Source: an uncultured Bacilli bacterium
GTDB lineage: Bacteria > Bacillota_I > Bacilli_A > RF39 > UBA660
Assembly (NCBI GenBank): GCA_934095825.1
Contig: CAKOKQ010000002.1
Location: 62,001-126,000 of the forward strand
Length of the DNA stretch: 64,000 nucleotides
Direction: 5' to 3'
Each line of letters begins with the position of its first letter. Position 1 is the stretch's first letter. The position numbers and the translations under genes are program-made. Below the pieces are notes generated by a model that worked only from the letters and a program-made list of their open reading frames with translations, searched no databases and was not told the origin of the DNA. Of this stretch, positions 56,159 through 64,000 are shown piece by piece.

Positions 56159-57116
56159 AAGATGTATTGGCTGCGGAGCTGTTTTGCAAAATACCGATAA
56201 AAAGAAAAATGGCTATACTCCTAAACTAGAAAATAAATACTGTATGCGTTGTTTTCGCCTTACTAATTATAATGACTTAACGGAAACAGAAACGGAAAAA
56301 GATAACGATAAAATAATAACTGTTATAAATAACTCATCGACTTTTAGTTTCTTTTTAATTGATGCTACTAACATAACTAAGGAAGCCGTAAGTATATATC
56401 AAAATATTAAGACTAGAAAATGCTTACTTCTTACTAAGATAGACCTTTTACCCGCTAATATTACCGTTAATAATTACATTAATAAATTTAAAAATATCTA
56501 TAATATTAAAGAAGAAGTTTATTTCTTAAGCTCTACTAAAAAAGTAAATGTCAGTAAGATACTTAAAATAATGGATAGTTTGAATTTAAAAAAAGCTTAC
56601 ATTTTAGGTTGCACTAATGCTGGTAAATCAACTTTAATTAATACCATGTTAAACAATAAAACTATTACAACAAGTAGAATTCCTAATACGACTCTTGATT
56701 TTATTAATCTTTATATCGAAGATAAAATATTAACCGATACCCCAGGGTTCGTAACGACTACCACCCCATTTATTACGGATAAAAAGTATTATAAAAAAAT
56801 CGATTATAAAGAAAGAATTAAACCAATAACTTATCAAACTAAAGAAACAACAAGTCTTGTTTTAGAAGAAAATTATCGCATTTCTAACTTTGACTTAAAT
56901 AGTGTTACTACTTATTTTAATAATAATATTTTAGTTAAAAGAGATTTTAAATCTAATGAAGACTATTTTGAGACAAAAATAATGGCTAATACTGATATCG
57001 TTATTAAAGACTTAGGTTTTATTAATGTAAAGAAACCATGTACCCTAAAAATTAGTAAAAATCTTGAAGGTTTAGTTGAATTTAGACCATCTTTAATTGG
57101 AGGAGACAATGATTAA
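56151..57116 (+). CDS. yqeH: YqeH, circularly permuted ribosome-assembly GTPase
   Basis: GTPase for 30S subunit assembly. Zinc finger cysteines C5, C8, C31 and C34, then the permuted order G4 (TKIDLLP), G1 (GCTNAGKST) and G3 (DTPG), and a C-terminal domain. At 321 aa it is about 45 shorter than the B. subtilis protein. It overlaps yqeG by 8 nt and mutL by 8 nt. Confidence 0.92.
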   Translation: MTKRCIGCGAVLQNTDKKKNGYTPKLENKYCMRCFRLTNYNDLTETETEKDNDKIITVINNSSTFSFFLIDATNITKEAVSIYQNIKTRKCLLLTKIDLLPANITVNNYINKFKNIYNIKEEVYFLSSTKKVNVSKILKIMDSLNLKKAYILGCTNAGKSTLINTMLNNKTITTSRIPNTTLDFINLYIEDKILTDTPGFVTTTTPFITDKKYYKKIDYKERIKPITYQTKETTSLVLEENYRISNFDLNSVTTYFNNNILVKRDFKSNEDYFETKIMANTDIVIKDLGFINVKKPCTLKISKNLEGLVEFRPSLIGGDND

Positions 57117-58953
57117 GATTCATGTAATGAGTGATAACTTAGCCAATAAAATAGCGGCGGGAGAAGTTGTTGAACGCTCCTCGTCAGTCGTTAAAGAATT
57201 AGTCGAAAATGCTATCGATGCTGGTAGTTCTATTATTACAATTGATCTTATAAATGGTGGGTTAAATGGTATTACCATTACGGATAATGGTTGTGGTATG
57301 GAACATGATGATGCTCTTCTTTCCTTTCAAAGACACGCTACTTCCAAATTATTAAGAGAAGATGACTTGTTTTTTATTTCCACCCTTGGTTTTCGTGGTG
57401 AGGCCTTACCGTCTATTGCTTCTGTTTCTGAGGTTGACTTAGTAACTTGCGCTAAAACTATTGGTACTCATTTGCACATTAAAGGCGGAAAATTAGAAAT
57501 AGATGAACCTGCTGATAAAAGAGTAGGGACTAGAATTAGCATTAAAAATCTTTTTTTTAATACTCCCGCGCGTCTTAAATATTTAAAAAGTGAGCCAACC
57601 GAGCTGGCTAGTTGTGTTTCTTACATTGAAAAAATTGCTCTTTCTTATCCTAAAATTAAATTTACACTTAATAATAATGAACGGGCAGTTGTTAAAACAA
57701 GCGGTTCGGGTAATTTGAAAAAAACTATTCATGAAATATATGGCTTGCAAGTATCATCAAAATTAATTGAAATTAAAAATAGCAATGATGACTATGATAT
57801 TAGAGGTTTTATTTGTAAACCGGAAATCCTAAAATCTAATCGTTATCATATGACTACTATTGTTAACGGTCGAGTTATTCGCAACAACGATTTAAATCGA
57901 GCTATTAATGATGCTTATTATACTTATAAACCAGATAGTAAATATCCAATTGTTGTTATAAATATTGAAACTGACCCCACTTTGATAGATGTTAATATTC
58001 ACCCCACTAAACAAGATATTAAATTTAGTAAGCAAGATCAACTTTATAATTTAATAACTAAAACTATTAAAGACGCCTTGTACCAAAACTTATTGTTACC
58101 TAGTGCGATGGAAAGACTAAAAGCCACTAATGATATTATTTCTAAAGAGGAAATCAATTCAATTATTGAAGATAAAATAACTCTTGAAAATAAAAGTACT
58201 ATGGATAATACTTCTAATAACGATTCCTTACTGCAAGCTAATACCTTGCCAGCTCAGGGAGAATTTAATTTTAGCGTTTTTGAAGATACAGTCGATTATA
58301 ACGCGAAAGAAAAAATAAAAGAAAATTCAGAAATTGATAGTCAACAACAACCTGAAAATAAAATAAAGTCCTTAAATTTACACCCAATTGGAGCCATCAA
58401 TTTAACTTTCATTGTGGCTCAAGGTGATGATGGATTGTATTTAATTGACCAGCATGCTGCCCATGAACGCATTAATTATGAAAAAGTTTTAAAATATTTT
58501 CAAGAAGAAAAGATTATTACCACTCCTCTTTTAGTGCCTCTACCTATTGAACTTACGCCAACTGAATTTATTTTAGTTCAAAAAAATCTAGAATTGTTAA
58601 AAAGTATGGGTTTTGTTTTAGAAGAGTTTGGTTTAAATACTTTTGTTTTTAAAGAGCATCCAATTTGGTTTAAGGAAGGATTTGAAGAAGAAGGATTGCG
58701 ACGAGTAATTGATATGATTATTAAAAGTGGGGCTAACTTTGATGTTATAAAATTTCGCGACCGAGCAGCAGCTATGCTTGCCTGTAAAATGTCAATTAAA
58801 GCCAATATGAGTATTTCTCTAGAAGTAATGCAACACTTACTAGACGACTTAGCACTTTGTGATAATCCCTACAACTGTGCTCATGGTAGACCTACAATTA
58901 TTAATTTTAGTAGTTATGATTTAAATAGAATGTTTAAACGCATCATGAATTAG
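57109..58953 (+). CDS. mutL: DNA mismatch repair protein MutL
   Basis: GHKL ATPase of mismatch repair. N-terminal motifs ELVENAIDAGS, TDNGCGM, GFRGEAL and GTRISIKNLFFNTPAR. The C-terminal domain has DQHAAHERINYE, the endonuclease motif of MutL proteins that nick DNA, and CAHGRPT. 614 aa. GGAGGAGACA fixes the ATG at 57109. mutS is not in the window. Confidence 0.95.
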   Translation: MIKIHVMSDNLANKIAAGEVVERSSSVVKELVENAIDAGSSIITIDLINGGLNGITITDNGCGMEHDDALLSFQRHATSKLLREDDLFFISTLGFRGEALPSIASVSEVDLVTCAKTIGTHLHIKGGKLEIDEPADKRVGTRISIKNLFFNTPARLKYLKSEPTELASCVSYIEKIALSYPKIKFTLNNNERAVVKTSGSGNLKKTIHEIYGLQVSSKLIEIKNSNDDYDIRGFICKPEILKSNRYHMTTIVNGRVIRNNDLNRAINDAYYTYKPDSKYPIVVINIETDPTLIDVNIHPTKQDIKFSKQDQLYNLITKTIKDALYQNLLLPSAMERLKATNDIISKEEINSIIEDKITLENKSTMDNTSNNDSLLQANTLPAQGEFNFSVFEDTVDYNAKEKIKENSEIDSQQQPENKIKSLNLHPIGAINLTFIVAQGDDGLYLIDQHAAHERINYEKVLKYFQEEKIITTPLLVPLPIELTPTEFILVQKNLELLKSMGFVLEEFGLNTFVFKEHPIWFKEGFEEEGLRRVIDMIIKSGANFDVIKFRDRAAAMLACKMSIKANMSISLEVMQHLLDDLALCDNPYNCAHGRPTIINFSSYDLNRMFKRIMN

Positions 58954-59013
58954 TGAAACTGAAAATAATAAATATGGAAAAGAAAGGAACACTTTGGTGT
59001 TAGGGTAATAAAA

Positions 59014-59889
59014 ATGATTATTTGTATAACAGGACCAACAGCGGTTGGCAAGACGGCTTTATCTATAGCGCTAGCTCATAAATATAATGCTATTATAATT
59101 AATTGTGATGCCATGCAAGTTTATAAAGGACTAGATATTGGTACCGCTAAAATTACTGAAACTGAGAAAGAAAATGTCCCCCATTATCTATTAGATTTTG
59201 TTCCTGTCGAAACTAATTATACGGTTTTTGATTATCAGAAAGACGCTAGAAAAATAATCGCTGAAAATAAAAATCACAATATAATCTTTGTTGGGGGAAC
59301 GGGACTTTATCTTAAAAGTGTCCTATATGATTATCGCTTTAATCCAGAAGACAATAACCCTAAGTTTGACTTTATAAATTATACTAATGCAGAGTTATTA
59401 AATCTTTGCTTACAAAAGGATAAAAATTGTAATATTCATATTAATAATCGTAAGCGATTAGAGCGTTTTCTAACTAAAGAAGATACTACTGAGGTCCCTT
59501 GTAAACCTCTTTATGAATTTTATACAATTGGTCTTACAACTACTAGAGATATTTTATATGATAAAATTAACAAAAGAGTAGATAAAATGATTAATGATGG
59601 TCTACTTCAGGAGGCTAAATCTTTTTATGATAAAAAAATATTTAGTAAAGCTTTACTGACGGGAATAGGTTATAAAGAACTATATAAATATTTTGAAGGT
59701 GAAAATTCACTTGAAGAAGCTATCGATTTAATTAAGAAAAATAGTCGTCATTATGCTAAAAGACAATATACATGGTTTAATCATCAAATGAATGTGAAAT
59801 GGTTTAATACTAACTATGAAGATTTTTCTAAAACTATTGCAGAAGTAGAAGCTTATATTGATTTAGAAGAAAAGAAAAAAGTTAGATAA
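59014..59889 (+). CDS. miaA: MiaA, tRNA dimethylallyltransferase
   Basis: Prenylates A37 of tRNAs reading UNN codons. P-loop GPTAVGKT, DAMQVYKGLDIGTAK, GGTGLYLKS and the C-terminal RHYAKRQYTWF are present; 291 aa is normal. It is 60 nt after mutL, a common pairing. The 190-bp gap that follows is A-rich with no feature. Confidence 0.95.
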   Translation: MIICITGPTAVGKTALSIALAHKYNAIIINCDAMQVYKGLDIGTAKITETEKENVPHYLLDFVPVETNYTVFDYQKDARKIIAENKNHNIIFVGGTGLYLKSVLYDYRFNPEDNNPKFDFINYTNAELLNLCLQKDKNCNIHINNRKRLERFLTKEDTTEVPCKPLYEFYTIGLTTTRDILYDKINKRVDKMINDGLLQEAKSFYDKKIFSKALLTGIGYKELYKYFEGENSLEEAIDLIKKNSRHYAKRQYTWFNHQMNVKWFNTNYEDFSKTIAEVEAYIDLEEKKKVR

Positions 59890-60093
59890 AAAGTTATACT
59901 AAAATAAAAAAGATGACAAAATAATTATTTATTACTTAAAAATAGTAGTAATTTAGTAAAAAATGGAGTAAGAAGATAAAAAAATTAAAAAAAGATAGAT
60001 TATTATTAAATTTTAAGAAGAAAAGCTTTAAAAGAAGTAAAAAAGAATAGTAAACTTAATAAAAAAAGTGTAAAATAAATGAAGGTGATAAAG

Positions 60094-60618
60094 ATGAGAT
60101 TATTTGTAATTGGGGGTAAAAGTGGTAGCGGTAAGTCAACTTTAGCTAAAATGATTAAAGAACATTATAATAAATTAGGTGAAAAGACAATAATTACCGA
60201 GTTTTCTAAATATTTAAAACTGTATGCCTATGAAATGATTTCTTGGCCTTGGGATTTAGAACATAAACCCCGCTTGTTTTTACAAAATATGGGGGAAAAA
60301 GTTCGCCGTGAGTTTGGTTATGATTTCTTTATTAAAAGAGTATTTGATGACATTGAAGTATTTAAAGATTATTTTGATAATGTTGTCATTGATGATGCTA
60401 GATTAGTTGAAGAAATAAAAGAAAGCAAATTTAGGTATCCTGATTGCGTAACAATTTATATTGAATCTAATGAAGATAATGGTTTAACTGAAGAAGAAAA
60501 GAACCATGTAACTGAAAAAAATCTTGATGATTACTATGATTTTGATTATAATATTAGATATATTTCTTTAGATAAATTAAATAAAGAACTAGAAAGTATA
60601 TTGGAGGAAGTAAAATGA
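60094..60618 (+). CDS. small P-loop nucleotide/nucleoside kinase-like protein
   Basis: 174 aa. GGKSGSGKST Walker A, a helical lid region (PWDLEHKPRLFLQNMGEKVRREFG) and VVIDDARLVEEI. It resembles deoxynucleoside monophosphate kinases or CoaE-like kinases, without a decisive motif. GAAGGTGAT overlaps the ATG at 60079, so the ATG at 60094 is preferred. It overlaps alaS by 4 nt. Confidence 0.7.
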   Translation: MRLFVIGGKSGSGKSTLAKMIKEHYNKLGEKTIITEFSKYLKLYAYEMISWPWDLEHKPRLFLQNMGEKVRREFGYDFFIKRVFDDIEVFKDYFDNVVIDDARLVEEIKESKFRYPDCVTIYIESNEDNGLTEEEKNHVTEKNLDDYYDFDYNIRYISLDKLNKELESILEEVK

Positions 60619-62357
60619 ATTTAAGAGAAGCATATATTAATTTTTTTGTAAGTAAAGGGCATAAACAAATTCCTAGTGCTCCCGTAGTACCAGAAAATGA
60701 CCCATCTGTGTTATTTAATACAGCGGGTATGCAACCTCTAGTACCATATTTGATGGGGGAGGCTCATCCTTATGGCAAGAGATTATGCGACTATCAAAAA
60801 TGTGTTCGTACTAATGACTTAGAAGAAGTAGGCGATACTACTCATCATACCTTCTTTGAAATGTTGGGTAACTGGTCTTTAGGTGATTACTTTAAAGACG
60901 AAGCTATTTCTTGGAGTTTTGAATTTTTAACTAAAGTTTTAAATATTCCAGTAAATAAACTTGCTGTTACTGTATTTGCTGGTAATGAGGACATTGCCTT
61001 TGATGAAGTAAGCTATAATAAATGGTTAAGTTTAGGTATACCAGAATCACGCATTGTTAAAACTACAGAAGATAACTTCTGGATTGCTGGGGAGGCAGGA
61101 CCTTGCGGCCCTGATACTGAAATTTTTTACTTCCGCAGTGATGATGAAGTACCTGATACTTATGATTTAGAAGATAATCGTTGGGTAGAAATTTGGAACA
61201 ATGTTTTCATGCAATATTATAAAGATAAGAATGGCATTTCTGAATTAACGCAAAAAAATGTTGATACGGGGATGGGTATTGAAAGAACAACTGCCATTTT
61301 AGAAGGTGTTAATGATAATTATCTTTCTAGTATTTGGACTGATATTATCAAAAAAATCGAAGAAATTTCCGGTTTAACTTATACAGGTAATGAAAAATCA
61401 ATGCGTATTATTGCCGATCACTTGCGTACAGCAGTCTTTATTTCGGCTGACCCTGCTGGTATTAAACCAAGTAATACGGATCAAGGATATATCCTAAGAA
61501 GATTAATTCGCCGCGCTATTCGTCATGCTAGAAATTTAAATATCGATATTAATAGCGACTGGGATACGGAAATTGTTAAAATTATTTTAAAGAAATATCA
61601 ACCATATTACCAAGAATTAATTGATAATGAAAGAGCTGTCTTTGATAATTTAAACAGTGAAAAGAAAAAATTTAGTCGTACTTTAGAAAAAGGCTTAAAA
61701 GAATTTGCTAAGTTAACAGAAGGTAAAACAGTTATTGATGGTAATACTGCATTCCATTTATTTGATACTTTTGGTTTCCCATTAGAGCTTACTTGTGAAA
61801 TGGCTAAAGAAAAAAATATGACCGTTGATATTGAAGACTATAAGACTCGTTTCAAAGCTCATCAAGAACTATCTAGAACTGCCTCTGCCGGTAAATTTAA
61901 AGGTGGTCTTGCTGGAAATAGTGAAATTGAAACCAAATATCATACGGCAACCCATTTGCTTAATGCGGCTCTAAAAGTAGTAATTGGCCCAACTGTTCAT
62001 CAAAAAGGGTCTAACATTACTGATGAAAGAATGCGTTTTGACTTCAGTTGCGATCATAAACTTACTGAGGAAGAAAAGAAAAAAACCGAGGATTTAGTTA
62101 ATAAATGGATTCAAGAAGATTTACCTGTTGTTTGCAAAGAAATGAAAAAGGAAGACGCTGTTAAGAGTGGAGCCGAATGTATGTTCATTGAAAAATATCC
62201 TGATATTGTAACAGTTTACGAAATTGGTGATGTTTCTCGCGAATTATGTGGCGGTCCTCATGTTAAACATACCAGTGAAATTGGTAAATTTAAAATTAAA
62301 AAAGAAGAAGCTTCTAGTGCTGGCGTTAGAAGAATTAAAGCTGTCATTGAAGATTAA
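60615..62357 (+). CDS. alaS: short alanyl-tRNA synthetase lacking the C-Ala domain
   Basis: Charges tRNA-Ala. The class II catalytic domain (FNTAGMQPLVPYL, FEMLGNWSLGDYF, GPCGPDTEI, GMGIERTT) and the editing domain (HTATHLL with two His, ELCGGPHVKHT) are intact, so proofreading of Ser and Gly is likely. At 580 aa it lacks the roughly 290-residue C-terminal part (linker coil and C-Ala) that dimerises the usual 870-aa enzyme. The stop is followed by the T-box leader, not by remnants of the missing domain. Confidence 0.93.
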   Translation: MNLREAYINFFVSKGHKQIPSAPVVPENDPSVLFNTAGMQPLVPYLMGEAHPYGKRLCDYQKCVRTNDLEEVGDTTHHTFFEMLGNWSLGDYFKDEAISWSFEFLTKVLNIPVNKLAVTVFAGNEDIAFDEVSYNKWLSLGIPESRIVKTTEDNFWIAGEAGPCGPDTEIFYFRSDDEVPDTYDLEDNRWVEIWNNVFMQYYKDKNGISELTQKNVDTGMGIERTTAILEGVNDNYLSSIWTDIIKKIEEISGLTYTGNEKSMRIIADHLRTAVFISADPAGIKPSNTDQGYILRRLIRRAIRHARNLNIDINSDWDTEIVKIILKKYQPYYQELIDNERAVFDNLNSEKKKFSRTLEKGLKEFAKLTEGKTVIDGNTAFHLFDTFGFPLELTCEMAKEKNMTVDIEDYKTRFKAHQELSRTASAGKFKGGLAGNSEIETKYHTATHLLNAALKVVIGPTVHQKGSNITDERMRFDFSCDHKLTEEEKKKTEDLVNKWIQEDLPVVCKEMKKEDAVKSGAECMFIEKYPDIVTVYEIGDVSRELCGGPHVKHTSEIGKFKIKKEEASSAGVRRIKAVIED

Positions 62358-62394
62358 TTGACAAGCAAGAAAATAAGCATTAAAATAACAATAT

Positions 62395-62600
62395 AAATAT
62401 TTTGGAAAGAGTAGTAAATAATGATTTAAATAGAGAGTTTGCGGCTGGTGGAAGCAAATTAAATCCCTTTACGAAAAACAGCCAAGAAAAAAATATTTCG
62501 TTAAATCGCGTTAAGATTAATTAAGGTAGAAAATTTCTATGAAGTAGGATGGCACCGCGTTAAAAACGCTCCTACAAAAGATAGAAATTTTTTCTTTTTA
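62395..62600 (+). promoter_or_regulatory. T-box riboswitch with AAC (Asn) specifier
   Basis: Stem I: AAATATTTTGG (62395-62405) faces CCAAG..AAATATTT (62482-62498); above it GTAAA (62414-62418) pairs with TTTAC (62468-62472). The specifier loop has AGTA on one side and GAAAAACA (62473-62480) on the other; by analogy with GAAAGGCA of glycine T-boxes the codon is AAC (62477-62479), Asn. The T-box proper is AGGATGGCACCGCG (62546-62559), in an antiterminator GTAGGA/TCCTAC plus GCG/CGC. A terminator can form from AAATTTCTAT (62531-62540) and ATAGAAATTT (62581-62590) with a T-rich tail. It controls aspS by uncharged tRNA. Confidence 0.88.
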
Positions 62601-62620
62601 GAAATAGAAAGTAGGAAAAC

Positions 62621-63934
62621 ATGAAAAAATTATATGTAAATGAATTGAATGAACATTTAAATGAAAAAATAACCTTTGAAGGTTTTGTTGATACCATAAG
62701 AGATAAAAAGTGGGTAATGTTTGTCATTTTAAGAGATTCTAAAGGCAAATTACAAATGACAATTGAAAAGAGCGAAGAAAAGAATGCCCAACTTTTAGAA
62801 TTAATGAGTAATATTACCGTTGATTCTGTTATCAAGGTTGATGGTCTTTTACAAGAAAATTCAGCTGTTAAACTAGGGGGTATGGAATTAATCCCTGATA
62901 CAATCGAAGTTTTAAGTAAAGCTGAGGCTTTGCCATTTGATTATAATAATTTAGACGGGGTTTCAATTGATACGAGACTTGATTTCCGTTTCTTGGATTT
63001 AAGAAATGAGAAAAATATGTTAGTTCGTCAAATTGAATCTTGTATGGTAGGCGCTATGCGTGATTATCTATATCAGGAAGACTTTACGGAGATTCATACT
63101 CCTAAATTAATTGGAGCTGCTTCCGAATCTGGTAGTGAAGTTTTTGAAGTTAAATACTTTGATCGTAAAGCTTACCTTGCTCAATCCCCACAATTCTATA
63201 AACAAATGGCTATGGCGGCTGGGATGAGTAAAATATTTGAAGTAGCACCAGCTTTCCGTGCAGAAAATTCTAACACTAATCGTCATGCGACGGAATTTAC
63301 TTCTTTTGACCTAGAATTTAGTTATATTGATTCATACGAAGATGTTATGGACATGGAAGAAAATTTACTTATTGCTGGTTTAACTAAAGTTGAAGAAAAA
63401 TATGGCGACAAGATTAAAGAAATATTTGGTAAAGAAGTAATAGTTCCCACTAAACCATTCCCAAGAATAAAGTTACAAGATTTATATAATGAATTACAAG
63501 CAAAGTATAGTTTTGTTATTCCTACTGAGGATGTTGGCGATTTAAATGCTGAGGCTGAAAAATTAGCTTATAAATATGCAATGGAAAAATACAATAGTGA
63601 ATTCTTATTTATAACGGATTATTCTAAGACTAAGAGAGCTTTCTATCATATGCGTAAAAATGATATTCCTCAAGGTTATGATTTAATCTGGCGTGGTTCC
63701 GAAATTACAACGGGAGCACAAAGAGAACATCGTTATGATATTTTAAAAGCGCAAGCTTTAGAAAAAGGTTTAGGCGAAGATGTTAAATTCTATTTAGAAT
63801 TCTTTAAATACGGTTGTCCTCCTCATGGTGGTTTTGCCGTTGGCGTTGATCGTTTAACTATGCTTTTACTTGGACTTCCTTCAGTTAAAGAAACCGAGTT
63901 CTTATTTAGAGGTCCAAACCGCTTAGAACCATAA
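62621..63934 (+). CDS. aspS: archaeal-type (probably non-discriminating) aspartyl-tRNA synthetase
   Basis: Class II synthetase of 437 aa: N-terminal OB fold (FEGFVDTIRDKKWVMFVILRD), motif 2 region FEVAPAFRAENSNTNRHATEFTSFD and motif 3 GFAVGVDRLTMLLLG. YLAQSPQFYKQM and the length fit the archaeal/eukaryotic-type AspRS (AspS2), not the 590-aa bacterial form and not AsnRS. Such enzymes often charge both tRNA-Asp and tRNA-Asn, and the T-box in front reads Asn, so Asp-tRNA-Asn for GatCAB is the likely product. GTAGGA lies 4 nt before the ATG. Confidence 0.85.
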   Translation: MKKLYVNELNEHLNEKITFEGFVDTIRDKKWVMFVILRDSKGKLQMTIEKSEEKNAQLLELMSNITVDSVIKVDGLLQENSAVKLGGMELIPDTIEVLSKAEALPFDYNNLDGVSIDTRLDFRFLDLRNEKNMLVRQIESCMVGAMRDYLYQEDFTEIHTPKLIGAASESGSEVFEVKYFDRKAYLAQSPQFYKQMAMAAGMSKIFEVAPAFRAENSNTNRHATEFTSFDLEFSYIDSYEDVMDMEENLLIAGLTKVEEKYGDKIKEIFGKEVIVPTKPFPRIKLQDLYNELQAKYSFVIPTEDVGDLNAEAEKLAYKYAMEKYNSEFLFITDYSKTKRAFYHMRKNDIPQGYDLIWRGSEITTGAQREHRYDILKAQALEKGLGEDVKFYLEFFKYGCPPHGGFAVGVDRLTMLLLGLPSVKETEFLFRGPNRLEP

Positions 63935-63965
63935 AAAATTAATATTTATGAAAGGAAAGATAAAA

Positions 63966-64000
63966 ATGGATATAAAAGATATAACAAAAGATTTAATTGG
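63966..64000 (+). CDS. start of a gene cut by the window end
   Basis: ATG with AAAGGAAAGAT before it, 31 nt after aspS; only MDIKDITKDLI can be read. After an AspS2 gene with an Asn T-box, gatC would be expected, but 11 residues are too few to decide. Confidence 0.5.
   Translation, partial: MDIKDITKDLI

Noticed and set aside
62621..63934. Gene as asnS
   Set aside because: The AxFRAENSNTNRHATEFTSFD and YLAQSPQFYKQM segments follow archaeal-type AspRS, not AsnRS.

Overview
The window is a strongly AT-rich bacterial chromosome segment from a low-GC Bacillota, most likely one of the uncultured gut Bacilli lineages near RF39, Erysipelotrichales or the Mollicutes. Gene order matches Bacillus subtilis in several blocks: ruvX-yrzB-mltG-trmR-trhP1-trhP2-greA, ylbJ/ylbL, comEA-comEC-holA and yqeG-yqeH. 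Cell-wall genes (murG, murB, ftsQ, ftsW, mltG) argue against a wall-less Mycoplasma. TGA is used as a stop (lon, murG, trhP1), so the standard bacterial code applies. Most starts follow an AGGTGAT-type ribosome binding site 4-8 nt before the start codon, which I used to choose among starts. The lineage is inferred.

Layout. 1-5226: lon (its 5' end lies off the window) and lepA flank an inserted retron on the minus strand, made of a reverse transcriptase and an upstream structured RNA bounded by an 11-nt inverted repeat. 5228-13589: a potassium-channel-like membrane protein, a polysaccharide deacetylase, hemW, a glycerophosphodiesterase and two related repeat-rich membrane proteins. 13807-20124: murG-murB-ftsQ-queH, then mtaB. 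20216-25829: ylbJ-like, ylbL, an HD-domain protein, surface and membrane proteins of unknown role, and a second deacetylase. 26226-26390: tRNA-Ile and tRNA-Glu. 26526-33763: the conserved ruvX to greA block, then tig, rpsP and khpA. 34001-39287: a surface-protein region with a sortase-like gene and its probable substrate. 39362-44669: def, a YjcZ-like peptide, ftsW, comEA and comEC.

44670-49632 is an accessory island between comEC and holA, genes that are normally adjacent. It holds a near-identical 570-bp copy of the comEC 3' end, a broken and an intact DUF1016-family nuclease gene, a divergent CheD-like putative deamidase, a phospholipase-like/HAD fusion, a P-loop protein and a zinc metallopeptidase. 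50591-55531 holds a VanZ-family protein and three tandem tail-anchored zinc metallopeptidases whose 3' ends are kept almost identical.

55637-64000 returns to housekeeping: yqeG, yqeH, mutL, miaA, a small kinase, a short alaS without the C-terminal C-Ala domain, and an archaeal-type aspS behind a T-box leader. The T-box specifier reads as AAC (Asn), which suggests the synthetase feeds tRNA-dependent asparagine synthesis.

The strongest candidates for undescribed biology are the effector-less retron, the comEC-end island with its CheD-like protein, the triple metallopeptidase array, and the Asn-specific T-box on an AspRS gene.
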